DNA of 64,000 nt, taken from positions 2,232,001 to 2,296,000 of the forward strand of contig NZ_OMOR01000001.1 of NCBI RefSeq assembly GCF_900302465.1, read 5' to 3'. The stretch comes from Ascidiaceihabitans donghaensis. GTDB lineage: Bacteria > Pseudomonadota > Alphaproteobacteria > Rhodobacterales > Rhodobacteraceae. The translations under genes and the position numbers were made by a program. Position 1 is the stretch's first letter. Every line of letters starts with the position of its first letter. The notes beneath the pieces are model-generated. The model ran no database searches, was not told where the DNA came from, and worked only from the letters and a program-made list of their open reading frames with translations. Below are positions 51,776 through 60,768 of the stretch, in pieces.

Positions 51776-52372
51776 TCACTCTGCAGCTTCGGGCGCGTCC
51801 GGAGTGCTTGGGGCCTCTGGCGCGGGGGCCGCGTCAGCTGCGGGTGCCGGTTTTGGTTTCGGTTTGCGACGTGGGCGCGGTTTTGGCTTGGGTTGGCTTT
51901 CTGGTGTTTCGACCAACCCGCTGTCACCCTCTGCTGCCTGTTCCGGCTGTGGTTTGGGTGCTGGCTGTTCCGTCACCTCAGGCTGTGGCGCTTCCCCGGG
52001 ATCGTTTGATGCGGCTTCCTGGCGTTCCACACGTTCTTGACGTTCGCGATCACGCTCGGCCTGACGTTCACGGTTCTGGCGTTCTTGCTCTTCGCGCTTG
52101 GCGTCCATTTCACGCTGCGCTTCAGACAGCATGCGTGTGTAGTGTTCGGCGTGTTGCTGGAAGTTTTCCAATGCGACGCGATCACCGCTAAGTTGCGCAT
52201 CGCGGGCCAGTTGATTGTATTTGTCGATGATCTGTTGCGGCGTGCCGCGCACTTTGCCCTCGGGACCGGAGCTGTCGAACACGCGATTGACGACGTTGCC
52301 ACCGCTGTTGTTGTTGTTGCCACCGCGGTTGCGATTGTTCTTGGACCTAGAGCGTGATCTGGACGATTTCAT
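51776..52372 (-). CDS. DUF4167-domain protein with RNA-binding-like low-complexity N-terminus
   Basis: The product is 198 residues. Residues 1-27 (MKSSRSRSRSKNNRNRGGNN) are Arg/Ser/Asn/Gly-rich. The DUF4167 core at about 30-100 (NRVFDSSGPEGKVRGTPQQI, then HAEHYTRMLSEAQREMDA) is helical. A Gln/Arg/Glu-rich coiled segment follows (about 100-130), and the C-terminal 60 residues are Pro/Ala/Lys/Glu-rich. No signal peptide is visible. The composition suggests nucleic-acid binding, which is inference. It lies downstream of prmC on the same strand after a 229-base gap that holds only a short CCTA-CGT-TAGG inverted repeat. Confidence 0.85.
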   Translation of the reverse strand: MKSSRSRSRSKNNRNRGGNNNNSGGNVVNRVFDSSGPEGKVRGTPQQIIDKYNQLARDAQLSGDRVALENFQQHAEHYTRMLSEAQREMDAKREEQERQNRERQAERDRERQERVERQEAASNDPGEAPQPEVTEQPAPKPQPEQAAEGDSGLVETPESQPKPKPRPRRKPKPKPAPAADAAPAPEAPSTPDAPEAAE

Positions 52373-52601
52373 AAATTCACTTCAGCCTTCGTGATTAAGC
52401 TTGGACGATGTCGGATGCGCCTTGCATCTTGTTTGCGATATCGAATTGTTGGGCTATGAGCCGCGCGGGACTACCTAACGTAGGCATCCACCACTGCAAC
52501 GCCTTTGAATAAACACGGTGGCCCCGTCGCGGCAAGCCTAAATCCCACTATAGCCCCGATAAATCACATGATTCAGTGGATAAATGCTGAATTTGCTACG
52601 A

Positions 52602-53435
52602 TCAGCCGGCAAAATCCGCACAAACCACCCTGTCGCGCCCATCCAGATCCGGTAAAACCCGAACATTGCGCCAGCCCGCGGCCTCGAACAGCGCGCACAC
52701 ACCCGGCCCCTGCTTGTGTCCGATTTCCGTAAGAACACGCCCCCCGGGGTCAAGATGGTCTTGCGCCAACGCCGCTAACACGCGGTATCCCGTCAGCCCG
52801 TCTGCTTCATCCGTCAGTGCCATACGCGGTTCATGGTCGCGCAATTCCGGTGCCACACCTTCCATTTCTTCGACTGCAAGATAGGGCGGATTGGACACGA
52901 TCAAATCAAAGCGCCCTGTCACAGACCCGAACCAGTCGGACTGAAAAATATCGGCGCGGTCCGCCACCCCGTTGGACACAGCGTTTGCACTGGCTTGCAA
53001 ACAGGCTGCTTCGGACAGGTCGGTCCCCACCCCTACGGCCGTAGGGCGTTCCGCCAACAGGGTAATCAGGATGCATCCCGAACCGGTCCCGATGTCCAAA
53101 ACCGACCCAAACGGCTGCGCCAATGCCGCTTCGATCAGCGTCTCGGTTTCGGGCCTTGGGTCCAGAACATCAGAGCTTACGTTAAAACGGCGGCCATAAA
53201 ATTCACGCGCTCCGATCAGATGTGATACTGGCACACGCACAGCCCGGAGCGAAATCAACTGGTCATAGCGTTCGGCAATATCAGGGGCCAAATCTTCGGG
53301 TGCAATCAAGGTGATACGCGCCGCATCCACCGAAGCCGCATGGGCCAGCAACACCCGTGCATCGCGCGCAGGATCCGGCACACCAGACGCCCGTAGTTTC
53401 GCCGTCGCGGCCACCAAAGCCTGCGCTGCAGTCAT
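52602..53435 (-). CDS. prmC: Release-factor glutamine methyltransferase PrmC
   Basis: Methylates the Gln of the GGQ motif of RF1 and RF2. The product is 277 residues. A helical N-domain (about 1-80, [20 protein letters not shown] at its end) precedes the SAM domain: [16 protein letters not shown], then [15 protein letters not shown] with the NPPY catalytic motif. The start overlaps the prfA stop by 4 bases, so its translation is coupled to that of one of its own substrates. Both substrates (RF1 and RF2) are encoded in this window. Confidence 0.96.
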   Translation of the reverse strand: MTAAQALVAATAKLRASGVPDPARDARVLLAHAASVDAARITLIAPEDLAPDIAERYDQLISLRAVRVPVSHLIGAREFYGRRFNVSSDVLDPRPETETLIEAALAQPFGSVLDIGTGSGCILITLLAERPTAVGVGTDLSEAACLQASANAVSNGVADRADIFQSDWFGSVTGRFDLIVSNPPYLAVEEMEGVAPELRDHEPRMALTDEADGLTGYRVLAALAQDHLDPGGRVLTEIGHKQGPGVCALFEAAGWRNVRVLPDLDGRDRVVCADFAG

Positions 53436-54487
53436 GTGCCCATCTCGGCAAGTTTACGGGCCTGATCGTCTGCAGTCAGCGCATCGACAATTTCGTCCAG
53501 ATCCCCCGTCATGACCGCATCCAATTTGTATAGCGTCAGATTGATACGGTGATCTGTCATGCGCCCTTGGGGGAAATTGTAGGTGCGAATACGCTCTGAC
53601 CGGTCGCCCGACCCGACTTGGCTGGCGCGGTCCGCTGACCGCGCGTCATCAATGCGGCTGCGTTCCATGTCATACAGCCGCGCACGTAAAACTTGCATCG
53701 CGATCTCGCGGTTGCGGTGTTGGCTTTTCTCGGAACTGGTGACCATCAGCCCGGTGGGCAAATGCGTGATGCGCACGGCAGAATCGGTGGTGTTGACGTG
53801 TTGCCCACCAGAACCTGACGCCCGCATTGTGTCGATCCGCAGATCGTTTGCGTCGATCTGGATGTCTACGTCTTCAGCTTCGGGCAAAACTGCGACCGTT
53901 GCCGCAGATGTATGCACACGCCCCTGACTTTCGGTGGAGGGCACACGCTGCACACGGTGCACGCCGCTTTCGTATTTCATCCGCGCAAAGACATTTTCGC
54001 CTTTGATATGCACCACAACTTCCTTGACGCCGCCCAGTTCAGTCAGCTGTTCTTCGATGATGTCGTATTTCCAGCCCCGCGCTTCGGCGTAACGCAGATA
54101 CATGCGCAACAAATCACCCGCAAACAACGCCGCTTCGTCGCCGCCAGTGCCAGGGCGGATTTCCAGCATCGCAGGCTTCGCGTCTGCAGCATCTTTGGGC
54201 AACAGTGCCAGTTGCAACGCAGCTTCAGCGTCCGGCAAGGCGTCGCGCAATTGCGGAAGCTCTTCGCGCGCCAACTCCGCCATATCGGGGTCGTCCAGCA
54301 TCGCCTCTGCGTCATCAATTCCTGTCAGGATTTGGCGGTATGCGATGATCTGGTCCACGACAGGCTTCAAATCGGAATATTCTTTGGCCAAAGCCGCAAT
54401 ATCCGCGCCATCTGCCCCTGCCGCCATTGAGGCTTCAAGGAATTGAAAACGCTGATTGATCTGTTCTAGTCGGTCTGCAGGGATCAT
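53432..54487 (-). CDS. prfA: Peptide chain release factor 1
   Basis: Class-I release factor for UAA and UAG. The product is 351 residues from the ATG at 54487. The PxT tripeptide reads PST in [19 protein letters not shown], and the GGQ motif is in [20 protein letters not shown]. An in-frame upstream start would add an N-terminal stretch ([15 protein letters not shown]) not seen in RF1. The short N-domain (about 1-90) binds RF3. It is followed by prmC with a 4-base overlap. Confidence 0.97.
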   Translation of the reverse strand: MIPADRLEQINQRFQFLEASMAAGADGADIAALAKEYSDLKPVVDQIIAYRQILTGIDDAEAMLDDPDMAELAREELPQLRDALPDAEAALQLALLPKDAADAKPAMLEIRPGTGGDEAALFAGDLLRMYLRYAEARGWKYDIIEEQLTELGGVKEVVVHIKGENVFARMKYESGVHRVQRVPSTESQGRVHTSAATVAVLPEAEDVDIQIDANDLRIDTMRASGSGGQHVNTTDSAVRITHLPTGLMVTSSEKSQHRNREIAMQVLRARLYDMERSRIDDARSADRASQVGSGDRSERIRTYNFPQGRMTDHRINLTLYKLDAVMTGDLDEIVDALTADDQARKLAEMGT

Positions 54488-54550
54488 GACCTGTCTGTGC
54501 GGGATTGAAGGGGTTTGGTCAAGAGGCGGAACTGTGATAAGCTTCACCAC

Positions 54551-54862
54551 ATGAGATATGGCGTTTTATTCCTGAGCCTATTGGCTTTTCCTGTAGCCGC
54601 TGACGTCACCAGTCCCAGCGGCAAAACGGTCGAGTGTTATTGCACCGATACATCAGGTGCCCGCATTGAATTGGGGCAAAGCATTTGCCTGCATGTTGAC
54701 GGGCGCATGTTCACAGCCCAGTGCCAGATGTCGCTGAACGTGCCAATGTGGCGCGAAGTGCAAAACGGGTGTTTGTCCAGCATGGGGCCAGACGTGCGGC
54801 CCGGCCTAGGGCAAAGCCGCCAGCAGTTGCCGCAATCGCGCATCATTGACGCCAAGATCTGA
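54551..54862 (+). CDS. Small secreted cysteine-containing protein, unknown function
   Basis: The product is 103 residues from the ATG at 54551. The signal peptide [20 protein letters not shown] has a cleavage site near residue 17. The mature part holds five Cys ([37 protein letters not shown]), suggesting disulfides in the periplasm. No family is recognised. Its last 57 bases overlap the 3' end of the convergent DUF1499 gene. It is divergent from prfA by 63 bases. Confidence 0.75.
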   Translation: MRYGVLFLSLLAFPVAADVTSPSGKTVECYCTDTSGARIELGQSICLHVDGRMFTAQCQMSLNVPMWREVQNGCLSSMGPDVRPGLGQSRQQLPQSRIIDAKI

Positions 54863-55219
54863 ACGCCCGAACCGCAAACGGGCGTGCAATTTCAACGTCC
54901 CGTTTGCCTGTTGAACCGTTGTGTAGTCAGGAAACCCCATCAATTTGGACCGTGTGATGTAGGTGATGTGCCCGTCCTCAACCGATCCGGCCAAACGTGA
55001 CGTGCGCGGCAAAGCCTGTGCAGCCTTATCGACAAGAGCCAGCGCATCTGGACCTGCCTGCGTCACCCGAATAGCACCCGCCGCGAAGCGTTTGTCGCTG
55101 TCGGCTTCAATCGCAGTGTGCCAACGCGCCGGATCAGACGGCGCCAACCGGATGTAAGCCAGCCCCGCCACAACCAGCAGCAATATTCCCCAAATCGCCA
55201 TACCCACACCTTTTTTCAT
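54806..55219 (-). CDS. DUF1499-family membrane-anchored protein
   Basis: The product is 137 residues. An N-terminal hydrophobic segment (about 7-25, MAIWGILLLVVAGLAYIRL) is a signal anchor; an in-frame ATG at 55201 with AAGG upstream is an alternative start. The DUF1499 domain (about 50-125) has TSRLAGSVEDGHITYITRSK and GFPDYTTVQQANGTLKLHAR. The function is unknown. The 3' end overlaps the convergent secreted-protein gene by 57 bases. Confidence 0.85.
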   Translation of the reverse strand: MKKGVGMAIWGILLLVVAGLAYIRLAPSDPARWHTAIEADSDKRFAAGAIRVTQAGPDALALVDKAAQALPRTSRLAGSVEDGHITYITRSKLMGFPDYTTVQQANGTLKLHARLRFGRSDLGVNDARLRQLLAALP

Positions 55220-55249
55220 GTTGCTTTCGTCACATCATCAAAATCGGCA

Positions 55250-56197
55250 TTATCGGTAGGCCACCCCGGGCAAAATGCACAGCATTTCGTACAGAATGTT
55301 GGCCCCGACCAGCGCCGTATTTCCAGACGTGTCATAGGGCGGCGATACCTCAACAAGGTCGCAGCCCACAACACTGACGCCACGCAACGCACGAATAAGT
55401 TGCATGGCTTGCGGTGTGGTTAGCCCACCAATTTCTGGCGTTCCGGTACCGGGGGCGTAGGCCGGGTCAAGGCTGTCGATGTCATAGGTGATGTATGTGG
55501 GCACATCCCCGATATCGCGCCGGATTTCAGCGCCCAAAGTGTCCAGTGGACGATGCCACAGTTCGTGGCTGGGGAATTGTTGAAAGCCCCACCGTGCCGC
55601 TTCTTTGAAATCATCTGCACCGTACCCTGTGCCGCGCAGGCCGACTTGGTACGTCTTTTCAGGAACGATCAACCCCTCTTCATAGGCGCGGCGGAACACC
55701 GTGCCGTGGGTTTCCTTTTCACCAAACATTTCGTCGTTCACATCCGCATGGGCGTCCACATGCACCAAGGCCACAGGCCCGTGCCGTTTGGCCATCGCCC
55801 GCAGGATGGGTAAAGTGATTGAATGATCGCCCCCGATGGCCATAGGCATCGCATCGTAGTTTAAGATCGCATCGTAACTATCTTGAATAATGCGCAAACT
55901 GTCACTTAGGGAAAATGTATTGATCGCCAGATCGCCAATGTCCGCCACTTGTAGGCTGTCAAAGGGCGCGGCCCCCGTTTGCATATGATAAGGCCGCAAC
56001 ATCGCACTTTGGCTGCGCACTTCCTTGGGGCCAAAGCGCGTGCCGGACCGCCATGAGGTACCGATGTCCATGGGAATGCCCAAAACCGCCACATCAAGAC
56101 CTTTCAGGTCGTTGACCGCTGGCAGACGCATAAATGTGTTAGGACCAGAAAAACGGGCCAGCGCATTGCCACTGATCGGTTGATTTTTATCCGCCAT
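55250..56197 (-). CDS. Agmatinase-family ureohydrolase, first copy
   Basis: The product is 315 residues of the arginase/agmatinase family, which removes urea from guanidino compounds with a dimanganese centre. The metal ligands are in AIGGDHSITLPI (His), LVHVDAHADVNDE (Asp, His, Asp), and YDIDSLDPAYAPGTGTPEIG (two Asp). The N-terminus VAVLGIPMDIGTSWRSGTRF is standard. The ATG at 56197 was chosen for the family's usual length. It overlaps the second copy by 11 bases. The natural guanidine substrate (agmatine, guanidinobutyrate or other) cannot be decided. Confidence 0.9.
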   Translation of the reverse strand: MADKNQPISGNALARFSGPNTFMRLPAVNDLKGLDVAVLGIPMDIGTSWRSGTRFGPKEVRSQSAMLRPYHMQTGAAPFDSLQVADIGDLAINTFSLSDSLRIIQDSYDAILNYDAMPMAIGGDHSITLPILRAMAKRHGPVALVHVDAHADVNDEMFGEKETHGTVFRRAYEEGLIVPEKTYQVGLRGTGYGADDFKEAARWGFQQFPSHELWHRPLDTLGAEIRRDIGDVPTYITYDIDSLDPAYAPGTGTPEIGGLTTPQAMQLIRALRGVSVVGCDLVEVSPPYDTSGNTALVGANILYEMLCILPGVAYR

Positions 56198-57155
56198 TGC
56201 GCAGTCTCCATCCCAGCAGGCAACACAGCTCTGTTGCGACATGGGCGCCCGCAATCGCCGTGGCCCCCGTTGTATCAAAAGGCGGGGACACTTCCACCAC
56301 GTCACCGCCTTTGATGTTGATGCCCGCCAATTCACGCAACAGTCGCGCCGCCTGTGCGCTGCTGAGCCCCCCCCAAACAGGGGTTCCTGTGCCGGGCGCA
56401 AAGGCGGGGTCCAATCCGTCTATATCAAAGGTCAGATAGACAGGATGGTCGCCCACGATACTACGCGCGCGTCGCGCGGTTTCCACGGGGCCGATGTCAT
56501 GCACGGTGGCCGCGTCGATGATGTTGACGCCCAATGTGTCTTCGTTCGTGGTGCGAATGCCGATCTGCACCGACCGCGCAGGGTCCACTAGCCCCATTTT
56601 CACGGCTTTGTAAAACATCGTGCCGTGATCGACGCGGTCCATATTATCATCCGCCCAGGTGTCGGTATGCGCATCGATTTGGATCAGTGACATGGGACCG
56701 TATTTGGCGGCATAGGCCTTCAGGATCGGAAAACTGATGTAATGATCACCGCCCAAGGTCACAGATGCTGTATCCGTCGCCAGAATGCCCGCGATATGAT
56801 CGGTCAAGGCCGCAGGAAAGGCAGGAATATTGGCGTAATCAAACGCCAGATCGCCATAGTCCACGATGGCCATTTCACAAAGCACATCAAAGGGCCAGCC
56901 GTAGGGCGCATCAGGGGCTTGCAGCGCAGAGGCTTCGCGGATTGCGCGCGGCCCAAGCCGTGTGCCGGGGCGGTTGGTGACCGCTTGGTCGAACGGCACA
57001 CCTGTCACAGCGATGTCGGCGTGGGTCAGGTCCTTGGTATAGCGCCGACGCAGAAACGACAGCGCCCCACCAAAGGTGTTTTCATTGGTCAGCCCTTTTA
57101 GGTCATCGCGGGTAAACCCATGATCTACTTGACTTTTTGCATCTTCCAATCCCAT
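56187..57155 (-). CDS. Agmatinase-family ureohydrolase, second copy
   Basis: The product is 322 residues. The metal motifs are TLGGDHYISFPI, IQIDAHTDTWADDN and FDIDGLDPAFAPGTGTPVWG. It differs from its neighbour: TPVWG replaces TPEIG after the last Asp pair, and the N-terminal 40 residues are unrelated, so the two are divergent paralogues rather than a recent duplication. It is probably a different guanidino-substrate enzyme. It starts 4 bases after the M20 gene stop and its end overlaps the first-copy start. Confidence 0.9.
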   Translation of the reverse strand: MGLEDAKSQVDHGFTRDDLKGLTNENTFGGALSFLRRRYTKDLTHADIAVTGVPFDQAVTNRPGTRLGPRAIREASALQAPDAPYGWPFDVLCEMAIVDYGDLAFDYANIPAFPAALTDHIAGILATDTASVTLGGDHYISFPILKAYAAKYGPMSLIQIDAHTDTWADDNMDRVDHGTMFYKAVKMGLVDPARSVQIGIRTTNEDTLGVNIIDAATVHDIGPVETARRARSIVGDHPVYLTFDIDGLDPAFAPGTGTPVWGGLSSAQAARLLRELAGINIKGGDVVEVSPPFDTTGATAIAGAHVATELCCLLGWRLRNGG

Positions 57156-57159
57156 GACG

Positions 57160-58326
57160 TTATCCCGCCACCGGTTGCGCCGTTTCCACCAGCCGCGCAA
57201 AGAAGGACGCACCGACAGGGGCCACTTCATCGTTGAAATTGTATTCGGGGTGGTGCAGCGATGCGCTTTTGCCTTGGCCCAAAAACAGGTACGCGCCCGG
57301 GCGGGCCTCAAGCATGTAGGAAAAATCTTCAGACCCCATGACGGGTTCCACATTGTCCAAAACCGCGTCCGCGCCCACAACATTCCGCGCCACGTCTGTG
57401 GCCAGCGCCACGCCCACTTCTGTGTTCACAGTGGGCGGGTAGCCGCGGTGGTACACAAAATCGACTGTGCAGCCAAAGCTGGCGGCCTGACCTTCGGCAA
57501 TCTCACGCAGGCGGCGTTCGGCCATGTCGCGGATCTCGGGATCGAAGGTGCGCACGGTGCAATTCATGTAGGCCGTGTCAGGGATGACGTTTTCCACCGA
57601 ACCGGTGTGGATTTGCGTCAGCGAAATGACCAGCTGCTTGAACGCGTCCATGTTACGGCTGGAAATCGTCTGGATCGCTTGGCCGATGGAACAGGCCGCG
57701 ACCACAGGATCTATGGCGTCGTGGGGGTTGGCGCCGTGCCCGCCCTGCCCCTGAATGGTAATATGCACCGAATCCGCAGCCGCCATCAGAGGGCCGGACG
57801 TCGTCATAAACTGGCCCACCGGAAAATCGGGCGCATTGTGCACGCCGTAGACCTGCGCGATGTCAAAGGTGTCCATAATGCCTTCCTCGACCATGGCTTC
57901 GGCCCCGCCGGTGGCTTCTTCATCGGGCTGGAAAATCAATGCAACACGGCCCGAGAAATTGCGTGTCTCGGCCAGATATTTGGCGGCGCCCAGCAACATG
58001 GTGGTGTGCCCGTCGTGACCGCAGGCATGCATCCGGCCGTCGTGGGTGGATGCATAATCCAGCCCCGTGGCCTCGACGATGGGCAAGCCGTCCATGTCTG
58101 CCCGCAACCCGATTGTCGGCCCCGGTCCCTGCCCTTCGATAATCGCCACAACACCCGTTGTCGCAAATCCTTCGTGAATGTCAGTGATCCCGAATTCACG
58201 CAGCTTTTCCACAACAAACGCTGCCGTCTTGTGACACTCGCGCCCCAATTCGGGAATGGTGTGCAAGTGCTGCCGCCACGCGGCCATGTCTTCGGCAAAG
58301 CCTGCTATACGATTAACGATGGCCAT
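57160..58326 (-). CDS. M20-family amidohydrolase (hippurate hydrolase/IAA-amidohydrolase-like)
   Basis: The product is 388 residues of the M20D group, which cleaves N-acyl amino acids and similar amides. The metal-site motifs are MHACGHDGHTTMLLGAAKYL (two His, Asp), FQPDEEATGGAEAMVEEG (Glu) and a final His near GQGKSASLHHPEYNF. A dimerisation lid domain (about 180-290) is present. It begins an operon with the two agmatinase-type genes, suggesting catabolism of acylated guanidino compounds. It is divergent from mazG by 63 bases. Confidence 0.9.
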   Translation of the reverse strand: MAIVNRIAGFAEDMAAWRQHLHTIPELGRECHKTAAFVVEKLREFGITDIHEGFATTGVVAIIEGQGPGPTIGLRADMDGLPIVEATGLDYASTHDGRMHACGHDGHTTMLLGAAKYLAETRNFSGRVALIFQPDEEATGGAEAMVEEGIMDTFDIAQVYGVHNAPDFPVGQFMTTSGPLMAAADSVHITIQGQGGHGANPHDAIDPVVAACSIGQAIQTISSRNMDAFKQLVISLTQIHTGSVENVIPDTAYMNCTVRTFDPEIRDMAERRLREIAEGQAASFGCTVDFVYHRGYPPTVNTEVGVALATDVARNVVGADAVLDNVEPVMGSEDFSYMLEARPGAYLFLGQGKSASLHHPEYNFNDEVAPVGASFFARLVETAQPVAG

Positions 58327-58389
58327 GGGTGGACTCCTTTGCCCTGAATAAGGTTTGGTGCATCCAAACCGAAACCGCAGGGGGCTGCA

Positions 58390-59214
58390 ATGGAAGATGC
58401 ACTAATCCACGACCAGAATGCGGGCATCGACCGTCTGCTTGAGATCATGCGCCGCCTGCGTGACCCTGCCACAGGTTGTCCTTGGGACATCGAGCAGACC
58501 TTTGACACCATTGCCCCTTACACGATTGAGGAAGCCTATGAGGTGGCCGACGCGATCGAGCGCGGCGATTGGGCGGATCTGGAAGGCGAATTGGGCGATT
58601 TGCTGCTCCAATCGGTCTATCACACCGCCATCGGCGAAGAACTGGGACATTTCAGCTTTCAATCGGTGGTCCGCAACATCAGCGACAAGATGGTGGCGCG
58701 ACATCCCCATGTCTTCGGCGACGAATCACGCGACAAGTCCGCCGAACAACAAACTCGCGACTGGGAGGCGATAAAAGCCGCAGAACGCGCTGGAAAAGCG
58801 CAAGGCGGGACGCTGGATGGTGTTGCCGTCGGCCTGCCAGCACTTTTGCGAGCGTTCAAACTGCAAAAACGTGCCGCCCGTGTTGGCTTTGATTGGCCCA
58901 GCACCGATCAGGTGATCGATAAAATACAAGAGGAAGCCGCAGAACTCGTCGAAGCACGCGATACGCTGACCCACGCAGAAGTCACCGAGGAATTTGGTGA
59001 TCTGATGTTTGTCATGGCCAACCTTGGCCGTCATTTAGGCGTAGAACCAGAAGCCGCCTTACGGGCCGCCAATGCCAAATTCACGCGCCGCTTTGAAGGC
59101 GTAGAGGCCGCCCTTGCCCAAAAAGGCAAAACCCCACAAGACAGCGATCTGCAGGAAATGGACGCGGCGTGGAATGACGTTAAACGCGCCGAGAAAGCCA
59201 ACCGCCCCACCTGA
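58390..59214 (+). CDS. mazG: Nucleoside triphosphate pyrophosphohydrolase MazG
   Basis: Hydrolyses NTPs to NMP and pyrophosphate, cleaning damaged nucleotides. The product is 274 residues with two MazG domains. The first carries DPATGCPWDIEQTFDTIAPY and LEGELGDLLLQSVYH (ExxE/D metal motif), the second EEAAELVEAR and EEFGDLMFVMANLGRHL. This tandem form is the housekeeping type, not the toxin-linked short one. The ATG at 58390 overlaps no other gene. It is divergent from the M20 gene. Confidence 0.96.
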   Translation: MEDALIHDQNAGIDRLLEIMRRLRDPATGCPWDIEQTFDTIAPYTIEEAYEVADAIERGDWADLEGELGDLLLQSVYHTAIGEELGHFSFQSVVRNISDKMVARHPHVFGDESRDKSAEQQTRDWEAIKAAERAGKAQGGTLDGVAVGLPALLRAFKLQKRAARVGFDWPSTDQVIDKIQEEAAELVEARDTLTHAEVTEEFGDLMFVMANLGRHLGVEPEAALRAANAKFTRRFEGVEAALAQKGKTPQDSDLQEMDAAWNDVKRAEKANRPT

Positions 59215-59317
59215 TCTGCCAAACGCTACCCACAATACCCGTCACCGCGATGTGTCTGGACAACCCCGAACCGGCTTGCGACAGTCCGCGCCACAGCACA
59301 AAAGGCCAAAACACCAC

Positions 59318-60259
59318 ATGCCCCCTCGCAAGATTATCATCGACACGGATCCCGGTCAGGACGACGCCGTCGCTATTTTACTGGCCCTCGCCAGCCCCGA
59401 AGACCTTGAAGTCTTGGGCATCACTGCCGTCGCAGGCAATGTGCCACTTGATCTGACCCAGAAAAATGCCCGCAAAATTTGCGAACTGGCGGGCAAAACG
59501 GATGTGCCTGTTTATGTGGGCTGTGATCGCCCGTTGGGCCGCGACCTTGTAACGGCGGAACACGTGCACGGGCAAACCGGTCTTGACGGTCCGGACCTGC
59601 CAGATCCCGCGATGCCCCTGCAAGACCAACACGCGGTTGATTTCATCATCGACACCCTCAGAACCGAAGCACCCGGCACCGTGACGCTTTGCCCGTTGGG
59701 GCCGCTGACAAACATCGCCACCGCCTTTGAAAAAGCCCCCGACATTGCCCAGCGCGTGCAACAGATTGTGCTGATGGGGGGCGCATATTTTGAAGTCGGC
59801 AACATCACCCCAACTGCCGAATTCAACATCTACGTTGACCCGCAAGCGGCTGATATTGTGTTTAAAAGCGGCGTGGACATTGTGGTTATGCCCCTTGATG
59901 TCACACACAAAGCCCTTGTGACCAAACCGCGCAACGACGCATTTCGCGCCCTTGGCACCCCTTGCGGTGTCGCGGTTGCGCAAATGACCGACTTTTTTGA
60001 ACGCTTCGACAAGGAAAAATACGGATCTGCGGCCGCCCCGTTACACGATCCGTGTGTGACGGCCTATCTGATACGCCCCGATATTTTCAGTGGCCGAAAG
60101 GTCAATGTGGTGGTGGAAACACAATCCGAGCTGACGATGGGCATGACGGTGACCGACTGGTGGGGTGTAACGGACCGCCCCCCAAACGCGCTGTTCATCG
60201 GAGACCTTGATGCCGATGCTTTCTTCGCGCTTTTGACGACGCGTTTGGCGCGTCTGTGA
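59318..60259 (+). CDS. Inosine-uridine-type nucleoside hydrolase
   Basis: Hydrolyses the N-glycosidic bond of ribonucleosides. The product is 313 residues. The calcium-binding signature IIIDTDPGQDDAVAILLALA (DTDPGxDD) opens the fold, MGGAYFEVGNITPTAEFNIY provides the nucleoside contacts, and APLHDPCVTAYLIRP gives the catalytic His-Asp. The ATG at 59318 was taken; the open frame upstream is not homologous. Purine or pyrimidine preference is not decided. Its stop overlaps the next gene start (GTGA). Confidence 0.94.
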   Translation: MPPRKIIIDTDPGQDDAVAILLALASPEDLEVLGITAVAGNVPLDLTQKNARKICELAGKTDVPVYVGCDRPLGRDLVTAEHVHGQTGLDGPDLPDPAMPLQDQHAVDFIIDTLRTEAPGTVTLCPLGPLTNIATAFEKAPDIAQRVQQIVLMGGAYFEVGNITPTAEFNIYVDPQAADIVFKSGVDIVVMPLDVTHKALVTKPRNDAFRALGTPCGVAVAQMTDFFERFDKEKYGSAAAPLHDPCVTAYLIRPDIFSGRKVNVVVETQSELTMGMTVTDWWGVTDRPPNALFIGDLDADAFFALLTTRLARL

Positions 60260-60768
60260 CCATTCTTGTTGCGCCAGACCCAAACTGGCCTGCTGTTGCG
60301 CAAGCGCTGTGCGATGAATGGCGGGCTTTGAAACTTGTGGGTTTACAAACCATTCACCACATCGGGTCGACCTCTGTGCCGGGGTTGCCTGCGAAACCGG
60401 TGATTGATCTGATGCCGATCTTTGACACGCAGCCTCATGCAGCCGAAGCAGCAGATGCCGTGACATCATTGGGCTATGAATGGATGGGCGCTTTTGGCCT
60501 TGAAGGGCGGCACTATGCCCGCCGTGACGATCCGGTCACTGGCGCTCGGCAAGTTCAGGCCCATTGTTACCCTCAAGACCACAAAGACATTGCACGCCAC
60601 CTCGCCTTCCGCGATGCCTTGCGCGACAACGGCATTTTACGCGCCGTCTACACCCGCGAAAAAGCCAGATGTGCTGCCCTGCATCCGGGTGACACACACA
60701 GCTACGGCGATTGCAAATCCGACTGGATAAAAAAGGCCGAAGCCAAAGCATTGGAACACTACGTATGA
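60256..60768 (+). CDS. GrpB-family (UPF0157) nucleotidyltransferase-fold protein
   Basis: The product is 170 residues from a GTG start overlapping the nucleoside hydrolase stop. The fold is that of GrpB proteins, in the nucleotidyltransferase superfamily: VGLQTIHHIGSTSVPGLPAK has the characteristic HIGSTSVPGLxAKP motif, and PVIDLMPIFD follows with the Asp. The C-terminus (IARHLAFRDALRDN) is helical. The molecular function is unproven; some relatives modify CoA or nucleotides. It lies in a three-gene coupled string. Confidence 0.9.
   Translation: MTILVAPDPNWPAVAQALCDEWRALKLVGLQTIHHIGSTSVPGLPAKPVIDLMPIFDTQPHAAEAADAVTSLGYEWMGAFGLEGRHYARRDDPVTGARQVQAHCYPQDHKDIARHLAFRDALRDNGILRAVYTREKARCAALHPGDTHSYGDCKSDWIKKAEAKALEHYV

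Noticed and set aside
57154-58347. A 397-codon open frame opposite the M20 amidohydrolase
   Set aside because: The M20 metal motifs on the other strand are unmistakable; this frame is an antisense shadow without domain signs.
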